Positions 29,219 through 38,199 of a DNA stretch of 64,000 bases are shown here, piece after piece. The DNA is taken from assembly GCF_003350505.1 (NCBI RefSeq), contig NZ_QQAY01000001.1, forward strand, positions 1 to 64,000, written 5' to 3'. Under the pieces are notes generated by a model. That model was not told the DNA's origin and did not search any database. It saw only the letters and a list, made by a program, of their open reading frames with translations. Source of the stretch: Falsibacillus pallidus (GTDB lineage Bacteria; Bacillota; Bacilli; Bacillales; DSM-25281). The stretch's first letter is position 1. Each line of letters starts with the position of its first letter. The position numbers and the translations under genes are program-made.

Positions 29219-30763
29219 CTATTTCACCTCTGCCGTTTCTAATTCTTCAATCATTTCCCCATTTAAGGACCATGTTTTCACATCTGTGATTTTCACTTTG
29301 ACAATTTTGCCAATTGCCGTTTTAGGGGCTTTAAAGTTTACAAGTTTACTTCTGCGAGTATATCCGGCTAATACATCCGGATTATTTTTACTCTCACCTT
29401 CAACCAACACTTCGACAACGCGGTCTTTGTATTTTTTCAAAGCTTCTGCTGACATCTCGTTTACGACAGTATTCAAGCGCTGCAGCCTTTCCTTTTTCAC
29501 TTCCATTGGAACATTATCATTCATTTTCGCTGCCGGTGTTCCCTCGCGTGGAGAATAAATGAATGTGTAGGCAGCTTCGAATCCTACTTCACGATATAAA
29601 GACAGCGTTTCTTCAAACTGCTCTTCTGTTTCATTTGGATACCCGACAATGATATCGGTCGTCAATGCTACATCAGGGATTGCTGCTTTGATCTTGCGGA
29701 CGAGTTCAAGGAATTGCTCTCTTGTATACTTGCGAGCCATGATTTTCAGCACATCTGTAGAGCCGGATTGAACCGGCAAATGGATATGCTCCACTAAATT
29801 CCCTTTATTCGCCAGAACTTCAATCAAGTGATCGTCAAAATCACGTGGATGGCTTGTTGTGAAACGGATTCGCGGAATATCAATCTTACGCAGCTCGTCC
29901 ATTAGATCTCCAAGACCATAGTTTATGTCATCGAAATCTTTACCGTAAGCATTTACATTTTGTCCTAGCAAAGTAATTTCCTGATACCCATGGGCTGCGA
30001 GCATCCTGACCTCTTGAATGATTTCATCCGGTCTGCGGCTGCGTTCTTTACCGCGGGTATATGGAACAATGCAGTAAGTGCAGAACTTATCGCATCCATA
30101 CATGATGTTAACCCACGCTTTGATATTGCCTCTGCGGACCTTCGGAAGGTTTTCGATGACATCGCCTTCCTTGGACCATACTTCCACAACCATCGCTTTA
30201 GACATATAAGCTTCTTTTAAGATTTGAGGCAGCCTATGAATATTGTGTGTACCAAAAATCATATCAACATGCTGATGCTTGCTGAGGATACGGTTGACGA
30301 CGGACTCTTCTTGAGACATGCATCCGCACACGCCGACTAATAGATCCGGGCGCTCCTGTTTCAAAGATTTTAAATGGCCTATTTCGCCGAAAACCTTATT
30401 CTCTGCATTTTCACGAATAGCACATGTATTCAAAAGGATGACATCTGAATCTTCAGTCGTTTCACTCGGCTCGTATCCCAATGCCATGAAAATCCCTGCC
30501 ATAACTTCCGTATCATGTTCATTCATTTGGCAGCCATAGGTCCTGATATAAAATTTCTTCCCATTTCCCATTCCCATATATTCTTCTGGGATATTAAAGT
30601 CTTTGAAATATTTAATCTCTTCTTTTCCACGCTTTTTTGCATCTTTTAAGGAAGGTGCAACATAAACAGATTGGAAGTACTTGCTGTAGTCCTTTTCGGA
30701 TTTTTTGTCCGAAGGAGTAGTGTCCTTCACTTGCTGACCTTGTAAACGCTGTTCTTCATTCAT
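29219..30763 (-). CDS. miaB: tRNA-2-methylthio-N6-dimethylallyladenosine synthase MiaB
   Basis: A 514-residue radical-SAM methylthiotransferase that modifies i6A37 made by MiaA. The N-terminal MTTase domain carries cysteines in [26 protein letters not shown] and [10 protein letters not shown]. The radical-SAM cluster motif is [17 protein letters not shown] (C-X3-C-X2-C). A C-terminal TRAM domain ends the protein. ATG 30763 is used because AAAGGAG lies 10 bases upstream and the family begins MNE; an extension to 30808 would include that site. Operon with ricA. Confidence 0.97.
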   Translation of the reverse strand: MNEEQRLQGQQVKDTTPSDKKSEKDYSKYFQSVYVAPSLKDAKKRGKEEIKYFKDFNIPEEYMGMGNGKKFYIRTYGCQMNEHDTEVMAGIFMALGYEPSETTEDSDVILLNTCAIRENAENKVFGEIGHLKSLKQERPDLLVGVCGCMSQEESVVNRILSKHQHVDMIFGTHNIHRLPQILKEAYMSKAMVVEVWSKEGDVIENLPKVRRGNIKAWVNIMYGCDKFCTYCIVPYTRGKERSRRPDEIIQEVRMLAAHGYQEITLLGQNVNAYGKDFDDINYGLGDLMDELRKIDIPRIRFTTSHPRDFDDHLIEVLANKGNLVEHIHLPVQSGSTDVLKIMARKYTREQFLELVRKIKAAIPDVALTTDIIVGYPNETEEQFEETLSLYREVGFEAAYTFIYSPREGTPAAKMNDNVPMEVKKERLQRLNTVVNEMSAEALKKYKDRVVEVLVEGESKNNPDVLAGYTRRSKLVNFKAPKTAIGKIVKVKITDVKTWSLNGEMIEELETAEVK

Positions 30764-30833
30764 GTAAATAATACTCCTTTCCATCAAGACAAAGCATCTA
30801 TTCACCATTCATTGTGAGATTCGCCTTACATAC

Positions 30834-30863
30834 ATTATAAAAATCTTACAATCAAAAAAACAA
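30834..30863 (-). promoter_or_regulatory. Candidate sigma-A promoter of miaB-ricA
   Basis: On the minus strand a perfect TATAAT (30839-30834) lies 18 bases from TTGTTT (30863-30858). A duplicated AAGTATAC lies immediately upstream (30862-30894). Confidence 0.5.
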
Positions 30864-30894
30864 GTATACACGCACATTACATAAGTATACGTGT
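30862..30894. repeat. Duplicated AAGTATAC motif upstream of miaB
   Basis: AAGTATACACG and AAGTATACGTG occur 21 bases apart (two helical turns), each holding the palindrome GTATAC, with ACACG ... CGTGT as outer inverted ends. Possible regulator site at the miaB promoter. Confidence 0.4.
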
Positions 30895-30911
30895 TTTCCT
30901 CGCAATTAACA

Positions 30912-30967
30912 ATAAAAGAAAAGGCCCGGCAATCCATAAAATTCCTTTCGGAACAGGCTGCCGGGCT
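30912..30967 (-). terminator. Terminator of korAB
   Basis: GCCCGGCA (minus strand, 30966-30959) pairs with TGCCGGGC (30931-30924) and is followed by CTTTTCTTTT. Confidence 0.85.
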
Positions 30968-30976
30968 GCTTATTTC

Positions 30977-31843
30977 TTACATGAATTCTTTTAACAGTTC
31001 ATTGAAGTGGCCTTCACCGAGCATAAGGTCAGCTTTAGTTAAAGCATCCTCGCTGTATCCGGATACAAGCTCCTGATAAGAAGGCTGGCTGGTGTTTTGA
31101 TAGATCAAACCTGTTACAAGACCATCATGCTTCATCAATGTGGTCATTGCAAGTTCACGGTTCGCCGTATCATACCCTTCCACATCGCTGAGTTTTGTCA
31201 GGTTTTCTTTGAACCAGTCATATGTGTTGACTTTGTTATAGGTCACACAAGGACTGAAGACATTGATAAGAGAAAAACCTTTATGATTGATGCCTGCTTC
31301 AATCAGGGCAGTCAATTCTTTCAAATCTGTCGAAAAGCTTTGGGCCACAAATGTAGCTCCGGCAGTCAAGGCCATTTCCATCGGTGCTAGTGCATGTTCA
31401 ATGGCACCCTCTGGAGTGGACTTAGTCTTAAATCCGGCTGCAGACCTCGGGGAAGTCTGCCCTTTCGTCAATCCATAGATTTGATTGTCCATAACGATAT
31501 AAGTAATATCGACATTTCTGCGGATGGCATGGATGGTATGTCCCATTCCAATGGCAAAGCCGTCTCCGTCTCCTCCAGAGGCAATGACAGTCAAATCCTT
31601 ATTCGCCATTTTAACCCCTTGTGCGATAGGAAGGGAACGCCCGTGAATTCCGTGGAGGCCATAAGAGTTAATGTAGCCGGAGATGCGGCCGGAACATCCG
31701 ATTCCGGAAATTACGGCCAATTGCTCCGGTTCCAACCCTACATTGGCTGCTGCCCGCTGAATGGCAGCTTGCACTGAGAAATCCCCGCATCCGGGACACC
31801 AGTTGGGTTTCACATTGTTTCGAAAATCTTTAAACGAAGACAT
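30977..31843 (-). CDS. korB: 2-oxoacid:ferredoxin oxidoreductase, beta subunit
   Basis: A 288-residue ThDP- and 4Fe-4S-binding subunit of a CoA-acylating 2-oxoacid:ferredoxin oxidoreductase (2-oxoglutarate type likely). Cluster ligands Cys16 and Cys19 (NWCPGCGD) and Cys50 (GIGCSGR); ThDP binding ASGGDGDGFAIGMGH ... DNQIYGLTKGQTSP. The start directly abuts the korA stop, with GGAG 8 bases upstream inside korA. Exact 2-oxoacid specificity cannot be read from the sequence. Confidence 0.93.
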   Translation of the reverse strand: MSSFKDFRNNVKPNWCPGCGDFSVQAAIQRAAANVGLEPEQLAVISGIGCSGRISGYINSYGLHGIHGRSLPIAQGVKMANKDLTVIASGGDGDGFAIGMGHTIHAIRRNVDITYIVMDNQIYGLTKGQTSPRSAAGFKTKSTPEGAIEHALAPMEMALTAGATFVAQSFSTDLKELTALIEAGINHKGFSLINVFSPCVTYNKVNTYDWFKENLTKLSDVEGYDTANRELAMTTLMKHDGLVTGLIYQNTSQPSYQELVSGYSEDALTKADLMLGEGHFNELLKEFM

Positions 31844-33586
31844 CTAGAACAACTCCTTGCATTCAGTGTGGATTTCATGCGGCAGGAATGGGTTTCCATC
31901 ATATTTCACAATACTGCGGATCTTATTGTGATTGCCTGCATTCATCTTGATGATATTAGCAAGCTGGCCTGTCGCATTATTTTCAATCACTGCCACTTTT
32001 TTGGCGGATTGAATCAATGGCATCAATTCATCTGCAGGGAAAGGCTGAATCAATCGAATTTGTGCATGATTGACTTTCAACCCATCCTTCTCGAGACGGC
32101 CTTTTGCCTCTTCAATGGCACCACGCGTAGAGTTGAAACCAATGACTAGCAGATCAGCTTCCTCATGTTTGGCATCTGTATAAATCGGGTTATCAAATTG
32201 GATGTTTTCAATCTTCCTCATGCGTTTATCCATTTGATGCTTCCTATTTGAAGCCGCTTCTGATGGCTTCCCGGTTTCATCATGTTCCACACCTGTTACA
32301 TGGTGAATGCCATTTTTCATTCCCGGGATGACGCGCGGAGATACTCCATCTTCCGTCACTTCATAGCGTTTGAAATAGGTTTTATCGTTCAGTTCTGCAA
32401 GATCTGCTTCATTTTGAATTAATTTCCCCCGTCTGATTTCAACTTTACTGAAATCAAGAGGCTCTACTGTCTGCTTACCCAATGAAAGCTGCAAGTCAGA
32501 CAGGACGATTACAGGGCATTGATACTGTTCAGCAAGGTTGAAAGCTTCAACTGTATCATAGAATGCCTCTTGTACGGTACTTGGTGCTATCACAATCTTA
32601 GGGATTTCACCGTGGGTCCCATAAAGCATTGCCATCAAGTCCGATTGCTCCTGTTTCGTCGGCAGTCCTGTAGATGGTCCGCCTCTCTGTGTATCCACAA
32701 TCACCAATGGCGTTTCTGTCATGCCTGCCAATCCAATCGATTCCATCATCAGGGAAAGTCCAGGTCCGGCAGATGCGGTGAATGCCCGCACACCCGCATA
32801 GTTTGATCCGATAGCCATCGTCGCAGCAGCAATTTCATCCTCTGTCTGAATGACCGTGCCTCCGACTGAAGGCAATTTTTTAATCAAGTATTCCATGATT
32901 TCAGATGCCGGTGTAATCGGATAGGCTGCCATCAGTCGCACGCCCCCTGCCAATGCACCTAAAGCAATCGCATCATTTCCGATCATGAACATGCGCTTTT
33001 GACCGTCCGCTTTTTCAAGCTCCATGATGCCAGTCTGTTCGCCAAGCTTTTCTTTCATGACTTCTGCGCCTTGTTTGATCGCTTCCATATTTTTCGCAAC
33101 AACCGCTTCACCCTTGCGCCCAAAGATTTCTTCTACCACTTCTTTGAAAAGGGAGATATCAAGATTTAAAATGGTGCATGTCGCTCCGATAGCCACCATG
33201 TTTTTCATTAATGAAGTACCCAATTCAGATGCTATTTCTGTAAATGGAACTGCAAACATCTGTGCTTCTGTATCCTCAGGTTTTTGCGGATCAAATTTTG
33301 CATCTGCAATAATGATACCTTTGCTGTGCAGCTCTTTATAATTGACATCGATTGTTTCTTGGTCGAAAGCAACTAAAATATCCAAATCATCTGCAATGGC
33401 ACGTACTTGCTTCGTACTTACGCGGATTTTATTATTGGTATGGCCGCCTTTGATTCTGGATGAAAAATGGCGATACCCGTATAGATAGTAGCCAAGACGA
33501 TTTAAAGCAATGGAGAAAATTTCACCTGTACTCTCAATACCCTCACCCTGCTGACCGCCTACTTTCCAGGAAAGCTGTTGAATCAT
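31844..33586 (-). CDS. korA: 2-oxoacid:ferredoxin oxidoreductase, fused gamma-alpha subunit
   Basis: A 580-residue protein with the gamma domain first (about 1-190: VGGQQGEGIESTGEIFSIAL, RIKGGHTNNKIRVS) and the alpha domain after it (about 200-580: GNDAIALGALAGGVRLMAAYPITPASEIMEYL, ASAGPGLSLMMESIGLAG, DTQRGGPSTGLPTKQEQSDL). The YPITP motif binds ThDP and the 2-oxoacid. It pairs with korB directly downstream. This oxygen-tolerant ferredoxin route coexists with 2-oxoacid dehydrogenases in many bacilli. Located where B. subtilis carries tdh-kbl, as far as I recall. Confidence 0.94.
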   Translation of the reverse strand: MIQQLSWKVGGQQGEGIESTGEIFSIALNRLGYYLYGYRHFSSRIKGGHTNNKIRVSTKQVRAIADDLDILVAFDQETIDVNYKELHSKGIIIADAKFDPQKPEDTEAQMFAVPFTEIASELGTSLMKNMVAIGATCTILNLDISLFKEVVEEIFGRKGEAVVAKNMEAIKQGAEVMKEKLGEQTGIMELEKADGQKRMFMIGNDAIALGALAGGVRLMAAYPITPASEIMEYLIKKLPSVGGTVIQTEDEIAAATMAIGSNYAGVRAFTASAGPGLSLMMESIGLAGMTETPLVIVDTQRGGPSTGLPTKQEQSDLMAMLYGTHGEIPKIVIAPSTVQEAFYDTVEAFNLAEQYQCPVIVLSDLQLSLGKQTVEPLDFSKVEIRRGKLIQNEADLAELNDKTYFKRYEVTEDGVSPRVIPGMKNGIHHVTGVEHDETGKPSEAASNRKHQMDKRMRKIENIQFDNPIYTDAKHEEADLLVIGFNSTRGAIEEAKGRLEKDGLKVNHAQIRLIQPFPADELMPLIQSAKKVAVIENNATGQLANIIKMNAGNHNKIRSIVKYDGNPFLPHEIHTECKELF

Positions 33587-33713
33587 CTATATAACACCCC
33601 TCTTAATATCAATCGGTTCATATTTACTACCGTATTAGTGTATCATTTTTCTTTTTAAATCACTAGGATATACCACCAGCTCCCCTACCGTTTGTCCCAT
33701 TTTTCTCCCCGGC

Positions 33714-34637
33714 TTATTGCGGAAACCTCTCCGCAAAATTATAAAACAGGAACCCTTCGACTTCTTCTGAGGTAAAATGTTTTTCCAATTCATTAACCAA
33801 TGAAGCATAGTCCTTATAAGAAGACAGTCCTTTGATAGTTTTGTCGATTCCGTCAAAATCCGAGCCGAATCCGATGTTCTTCACACCGCCGAGACTGCAA
33901 ATATAATCTACGAGTTTTAAAATATCATTAATTTTTGCATTTCCATCCTGAACCACAAATTCCGGAACAAAAGTTACACCTATTACACTATTTCTTTCAA
34001 TCAAAGCCTTGATTTGATGATCCCTCAGATTTCTTGGATGGGGACAAAGTGTATAAGGGTTCGAATGAGAAGCAATCGGAAACTCCGCTAACTGGAGTAC
34101 ATCCCAGAAGGCTTTCTCAGATAAATGGGAAACGTCTGTCCATATCCCTAATTGATTCAACCGTTCCACGGTCTGCCTGCCAAATTGGGTAAGCCCACCG
34201 CCTCTAGACTCCATTGCGCCATCTGCAGCAGCATTGGCGAAATTCCAAGTCAATCCGACAGAACGGACACCGAGGCGGTAAAGTGTGTTCAATTTAATCA
34301 AATCTTCTTGAATTGCCTCACATCCTTCAACTGTAAGCACGGCGCCGATTTCATTCTCCTTTAGTGAAAATATATCCTCCCTATTGAGGATTAGTTTCAT
34401 CTCTGAATTGGGAGCAAGAATTTTCTCATAAAAAATATCAATCATTTCAATCGCAGCTTGAAAACGCATCATCGGATGAATGCATGGAGAAATAAAAATG
34501 GCAAAGCACTGCACCTTGCTTCCTGTTTTCAAAAGCTGTTCATATGTAATGTGCAGGGTGCTGCCAGTTTGAAAAGAAATACCTGGATACTTCAACATTT
34601 GTGATAAAACGTCGCAATGTGCATCAAAGATTTTCAT
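33714..34637 (-). CDS. Membrane dipeptidase family (M19) metallopeptidase
   Basis: A 307-residue zinc dipeptidase of the renal-dipeptidase family. Metal ligands: His7 and Asp9 (FDAHCDVL), the bridging Glu in TVEGCEAI, histidines in WTDVSHLSEKAFWDV and ASHSNPYTLCPHPRNL, and Asp in GFGSDFDG. No signal peptide, so the enzyme is cytoplasmic. Probable substrates are dipeptides, perhaps D-amino-acid containing ones from cell-wall turnover. AAAGGA lies upstream. Single gene between korA and spoVS. Confidence 0.92.
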   Translation of the reverse strand: MKIFDAHCDVLSQMLKYPGISFQTGSTLHITYEQLLKTGSKVQCFAIFISPCIHPMMRFQAAIEMIDIFYEKILAPNSEMKLILNREDIFSLKENEIGAVLTVEGCEAIQEDLIKLNTLYRLGVRSVGLTWNFANAAADGAMESRGGGLTQFGRQTVERLNQLGIWTDVSHLSEKAFWDVLQLAEFPIASHSNPYTLCPHPRNLRDHQIKALIERNSVIGVTFVPEFVVQDGNAKINDILKLVDYICSLGGVKNIGFGSDFDGIDKTIKGLSSYKDYASLVNELEKHFTSEEVEGFLFYNFAERFPQ

Positions 34638-34721
34638 TTTAGATTCCTTTCTCTTAATAGACTGTTACTTCCATGATAAAGAAAATCCTCCAGAAAATCT
34701 TGTACAACTTGGCAATATATC

Positions 34722-34757
34722 AAAAAAGAGCCTGCTTGCTCCTTCTGCAAACAGGCC
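34722..34757 (-). terminator. Terminator of spoVS
   Basis: GCCTGTTTGC (minus strand, 34756-34747) pairs with GCAAGCAGGC (34739-34730) with one mismatch, then TCTTTTTTG. Confidence 0.88.
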
Positions 34758-34786
34758 TTTCCTATCGTTTGAGAAGGAATTTTCGT

Positions 34787-35047
34787 CTATCTGGGTTCCA
34801 CGATTAACTTGATAGCCGTTCGTTCTTCTCCATCAATTAAGATGTCTGTAAAAGCAGGGATGCAAATTAAATCGACCCCGCTTGGGGCTACAAACCCTCT
34901 TGCAATCGCTACCGCTTTTACAGCCTGATTCAGAGCACCGGCACCAATCGCCTGAATCTCTGCTGCACCTCTTTCCCGAAGAACACCTGCCAACGCCCCT
35001 GCTACAGAATTAGGATTAGATTTTGCTGAAACTTTTAATATTTCCAT
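34787..35047 (-). CDS. spoVS: Stage V sporulation protein S
   Basis: An 86-residue Alba-like protein controlling sporulation and asymmetric division. MEILKVSAKSNPNSVAGALA and GAGALNQAVKAVAIARGFVAPSGVDL match the strongly conserved family. ATG 35047 is chosen because AAGGAGG lies 10 bases upstream; the 14 extra upstream codons contain that site. Preceded by the repeat at 35160-35375 and followed by a terminator. Confidence 0.97.
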   Translation of the reverse strand: MEILKVSAKSNPNSVAGALAGVLRERGAAEIQAIGAGALNQAVKAVAIARGFVAPSGVDLICIPAFTDILIDGEERTAIKLIVEPR

Positions 35048-35159
35048 TTCATAGTTCCTCCTTGTCATTTCCCCATCTCGAATGTTCATTCAGTGAACAT
35101 CTGAATATAAAAGATTCCAATGCTACTATATTCAAGAAAAAAGAAAACTATTCCAGCTT

Positions 35160-35375
35160 GGACAAAGAAAAGCGGAGCCGGCTTGTTCAAAGGCGTAGAG
35201 ACTGGAGCGCAGCACCACGAGATAAAGGAATCACGATGAGCCCCTGCGAATCGATGTTGACTTATCGTAAGCGCGCTGAGGGAAACCTCCCAACCTCTAG
35301 CCGCTGGAGCTGGATCGGGAAAAGCGCAAGCGCCCCGATAGCCCCGACCAGCATAAGACGGAACTCGAAGGAAAA
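35160..35375. repeat. Intergenic repeat family, copy 1
   Basis: A GC-richer block without a plausible gene between ymdB and spoVS. It starts AAAAGCGGAGCCGGCTTG and contains GCTGGAGCTGGATCGGG. It ends with the conserved core GCCCCGACC-N-GCATAAGACGGAACTCGAAGG, given here in parts. The last 55 bases align base-for-base in most positions with copy 2 at 57121-57246 on the other strand. Similar AGCGGAGCC ... CATAAGACG sequences recur between genes of other bacilli as far as I remember; I cannot name the family. The ymdB terminator begins at its end. Confidence 0.8.
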
Positions 35376-35412
35376 AATACAAAAGGCCGCCCTGAAAAAA
35401 AGGCAGCCTTTT
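35372..35412 (-). terminator. Terminator of ymdB
   Basis: AAAAGGCTGCC (minus strand, 35412-35402) pairs with GGGCGGCCTTTT (35392-35381), then GTATTTTTT follows. Confidence 0.82.
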
Positions 35413-35421
35413 GTACACGTA

Positions 35422-36219
35422 TTATGAAAAAAACGGATGATCTTCGTTGATCAGTATTCTTTCTATTTTGCTTGCTTTCCCGGTAGCATCGTCCAAATCA
35501 ATGATGCAGGCGCTCAATTGCTTTCTGCCCTCTTTCGGTACTTCAAAACGAACCGGCATACTTGTAAGAAATCTTTTTAAAACAGATTCTTTTGTCATCC
35601 CTAAAATTTCGTCATAAGGACCAGTCATGCCGACATCGGATAAATACGCTGTACCCTCAGGCAGCACCCTGTTATCAGCCGTCTGGACATGTGTATGAGT
35701 TCCGACCACCGCCGTCACCTTGCCATCAAGGAACCAACCCATCGCTTGCTTTTCACTGGTTGCTTCTGCATGGAAATCAACAAAGATGATATTCGTCCTC
35801 TTTTTGGCTTCTTCTACTAATTCTTCCGCTTTTAAAAATGGGCAATCAATTGCAGGCAAAAATGTTCTTCCCTGCAGGCTGATAACAGCAATTTCATGCT
35901 GGTTGAATTTAGAGTACACGATGCCTTGCCCAGGGTTCCCTTTTGGGAAATTGGCAGGCCTCACCATGTTTTTCGCTTTATCGATGAATTCAAAGATCTC
36001 CCGGTTATCCCATGTGTGATTACCTAATGTCACAACATTGGCTCCGGATTCTAGAATCTGGCGATAGATTTTCTCAGTAATCCCCTTGCCTCCTGCGGCG
36101 TTTTCTCCATTCACAATCGTAAACTGTGGACGGAATTTTTCTTTCAACCTCGGCAAATACTCTTTAATCATGTCGCGGCCGGGAGAACCGACAACGTCTC
36201 CTACGAATAATAATCTCAT
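35422..36219 (-). CDS. ymdB: YmdB family metallophosphoesterase (2',3'-cyclic nucleotide phosphodiesterase)
   Basis: A 265-residue dinuclear-metal phosphodiesterase. Ligands: Asp8 (LFVGDVVGSPGR), Glu39 and Asn40 (NGENAAGG), Asn67 and His68 (LGNHTWD), and later FHAEATSEK and VGTHTHVQTADNR. B. subtilis YmdB hydrolyses cyclic nucleotides and governs biofilm versus motility fate and late-stage behaviour. It is 122 bases behind rny, which is its usual neighbour. Cytoplasmic. Confidence 0.95.
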   Translation of the reverse strand: MRLLFVGDVVGSPGRDMIKEYLPRLKEKFRPQFTIVNGENAAGGKGITEKIYRQILESGANVVTLGNHTWDNREIFEFIDKAKNMVRPANFPKGNPGQGIVYSKFNQHEIAVISLQGRTFLPAIDCPFLKAEELVEEAKKRTNIIFVDFHAEATSEKQAMGWFLDGKVTAVVGTHTHVQTADNRVLPEGTAYLSDVGMTGPYDEILGMTKESVLKRFLTSMPVRFEVPKEGRKQLSACIIDLDDATGKASKIERILINEDHPFFS

Positions 36220-36341
36220 TTTACTGCCCTTTCTAAACTAAATTTCTATTCCATTATTGTATCACAAGAAGTCGATCATTAGTCTCTCGTGCATTTATGT
36301 ACATTCAGCCAAAAACAAAAAAAGCGGTGAAAATCACCGCT

Positions 36342-37901
36342 TTATTTCGCATATTCAACTGCTCTTGTTTCACGGATCACAGTTACTTTAATGTGACCTG
36401 GATAATCAAGTTCTTCTTCTATCCGTTTCCGGATATCACGCGCTAATCGATGGGCTTCTAGATCATCGATTTGTTCTGGCCTTACCATAATGCGAACCTC
36501 GCGCCCTGCTTGAATAGCAAATGACTTTTCTACACCCTCGTAGGATTCTGAAATTTCTTCCAGCTTCTCTAAACGGCGGATATAGTTTTCAAGCGTTTCA
36601 CTTCTTGCTCCTGGACGGGCTGCTGATAGAGCATCAGCTGCTGCCACTAGAACGGCAATGATAGACGTCGGTTCTGTATCACCATGATGGGATGCAATGG
36701 AATTGATTACAACTGGGTGTTCTTTATACTTCGTTGCCAATTCCACTCCGATTTCTACATGGCTTCCTTCAACTTCATGGTCAACTGCTTTACCAATATC
36801 ATGCAGCAATCCTGCACGACGGGCAAGGGTTTCATCCTCACCAAGTTCAGCTGCCAATAGCCCTGAAAGAAATGCCACTTCCATCGAATGCTTTAAGACG
36901 TTCTGGCCATAGCTTGTACGATATTTCAATCGTCCAAGAATCTTGATTAAATCAGGATGAAGTCCATGAACTCCAACTTCAAATGTTGTTTGTTCACCGA
37001 TTTCACGGATATGTTCATCAACCTCGCGTCTGGCTTTATCAACCATTTCTTCAATACGCGCTGGATGGATGCGTCCGTCCTGAACCAGTTTCTCAAGTGC
37101 GATTCGGGCAGTTTCACGACGGATAGGATCAAATCCTGAAAGAATAACTGCTTCAGGAGTATCATCAATAATTAAATCGATTCCGGTCAAAGTTTCAAGT
37201 GTACGAATATTCCGGCCTTCTCTACCAATGATACGGCCTTTCATTTCGTCATTTGGAAGGGTAACGACAGATACAGTCGTTTCTGCCACGTGCTCTGCAG
37301 CACATCTTTGGATAGCTAGTGAAAGTACTTCTTTCGCTTTCTTATCAGCATCCTCTTTCGCCCTGTTCTCACTTTCCTTCACCATAATGGCGATATCGTG
37401 AGCCAATTCATTTTCCACTCGATCAATAATAATCGATTTAGCTTCGTCGCGAGTCAGACCCGAGATACGCTCAAGTTCAGCTTTCTGTGATCGTACCATA
37501 TCGTCCACTTTGCTTTCCATCTCTTCAATATGTTGTTGTCTTTGCCCTAAAGAGTCCTCTTTCTTCTCAAGCATCAATTCTCTCTTATCGAGTGATTCAT
37601 CCTTGCGGTCAAGGTTTTCCTCTTTTTGCAATAAACGGTTTTCTTGCTTCTGCAATTCATTTCTTCGTTCACGAAGTTCTCTTTCAGTTTCTGTACGAAG
37701 TTTGTGATTTTCATCCTTTGCTTCCAGAAGGGCTTCTTTTTTCAAAGATTCAGCTTCACGCTTAGCGTCTTCTACAATTTGCTCTGCGGCATTCTTTGCC
37801 CCTGAGATCTTTGCTTCAGCAATGGACTTGCGAATTAAATAGCCAACAACTACACCGACGATTAGGCCAAGCAAAATGGAGATGATTGTAATAGGTTCCA
37901 A
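36342..37901 (-). CDS. rny: Ribonuclease Y
   Basis: A 519-residue membrane-anchored endoribonuclease that initiates mRNA decay. One N-terminal transmembrane helix (about 4-24) is followed by a long charged coiled coil (about 30-190), a KH domain ([33 protein letters not shown] in two halves, about 205-265) and an HD domain ([15 protein letters not shown]). The TTG at 37901 is chosen: GGAGG lies 8 bases upstream and the protein then reads [12 protein letters not shown]; a GTG at 37910 overlaps the ribosome binding site. It has a near-consensus promoter at 38038-38066 and about 130 bases of leader. Confidence 0.97.
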   Translation of the reverse strand: MEPITIISILLGLIVGVVVGYLIRKSIAEAKISGAKNAAEQIVEDAKREAESLKKEALLEAKDENHKLRTETERELRERRNELQKQENRLLQKEENLDRKDESLDKRELMLEKKEDSLGQRQQHIEEMESKVDDMVRSQKAELERISGLTRDEAKSIIIDRVENELAHDIAIMVKESENRAKEDADKKAKEVLSLAIQRCAAEHVAETTVSVVTLPNDEMKGRIIGREGRNIRTLETLTGIDLIIDDTPEAVILSGFDPIRRETARIALEKLVQDGRIHPARIEEMVDKARREVDEHIREIGEQTTFEVGVHGLHPDLIKILGRLKYRTSYGQNVLKHSMEVAFLSGLLAAELGEDETLARRAGLLHDIGKAVDHEVEGSHVEIGVELATKYKEHPVVINSIASHHGDTEPTSIIAVLVAAADALSAARPGARSETLENYIRRLEKLEEISESYEGVEKSFAIQAGREVRIMVRPEQIDDLEAHRLARDIRKRIEEELDYPGHIKVTVIRETRAVEYAK

Positions 37902-38037
37902 CTCTTTCACCTCCTCTTGCTATGAACTTTTGTCATCATTCAAAAAATGTCGGCTGCTACATTGTTACAAAGGTTTCAACATACAGCGTCAGGCTTTCAA
38001 ATTTTCATTCGAAAAAGTTAAAAAATATACATTATTA

Positions 38038-38066
38038 ATTTTAAAGGTGCTAAAAATTATTGTCAA
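38038..38066 (-). promoter_or_regulatory. Sigma-A promoter of rny
   Basis: On the minus strand TTGACA (38066-38061) and TAAAAT (38043-38038) are 17 bases apart. Confidence 0.82.
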
Positions 38067-38073
38067 GGCTTGG

Positions 38074-38106
38074 GAGAAAAAAGAGAAGCTTGAAATACCA
38101 AGCTTT
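38074..38106 (-). terminator. Second terminator behind recA
   Basis: AAGCTTG/CAAGCTT stem (38105-38099 with 38092-38086) followed by CTCTTTTTTC. It ends just upstream of the rny promoter and so insulates rny from recA read-through. Confidence 0.72.
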
Positions 38107-38163
38107 ATCAATATTGCAAACGTTTACTGCCCACTCTTGAAGTATACGCGCTTCTCCATAAAG

Positions 38164-38194
38164 AAAAAGCGGTCGAAAAAATGACCGCTTTTAT
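38164..38194. terminator. First terminator of recA
   Basis: A 9-bp stem AAAGCGGTC (38166-38174) with GACCGCTTT (38183-38191), flanked by T/A runs. It overlaps no gene and lies just behind the recA stop. Confidence 0.88.
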
Positions 38195-38199
38195 CTCTA

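Noticed and set aside
35023-35427. Overlapping open frames on both strands across the repeat at 35160-35375
   Set aside because: They arise from the GC-richer repeat; the composition is basic and low-complexity, there is no good start, and copy 2 does not keep the frames.
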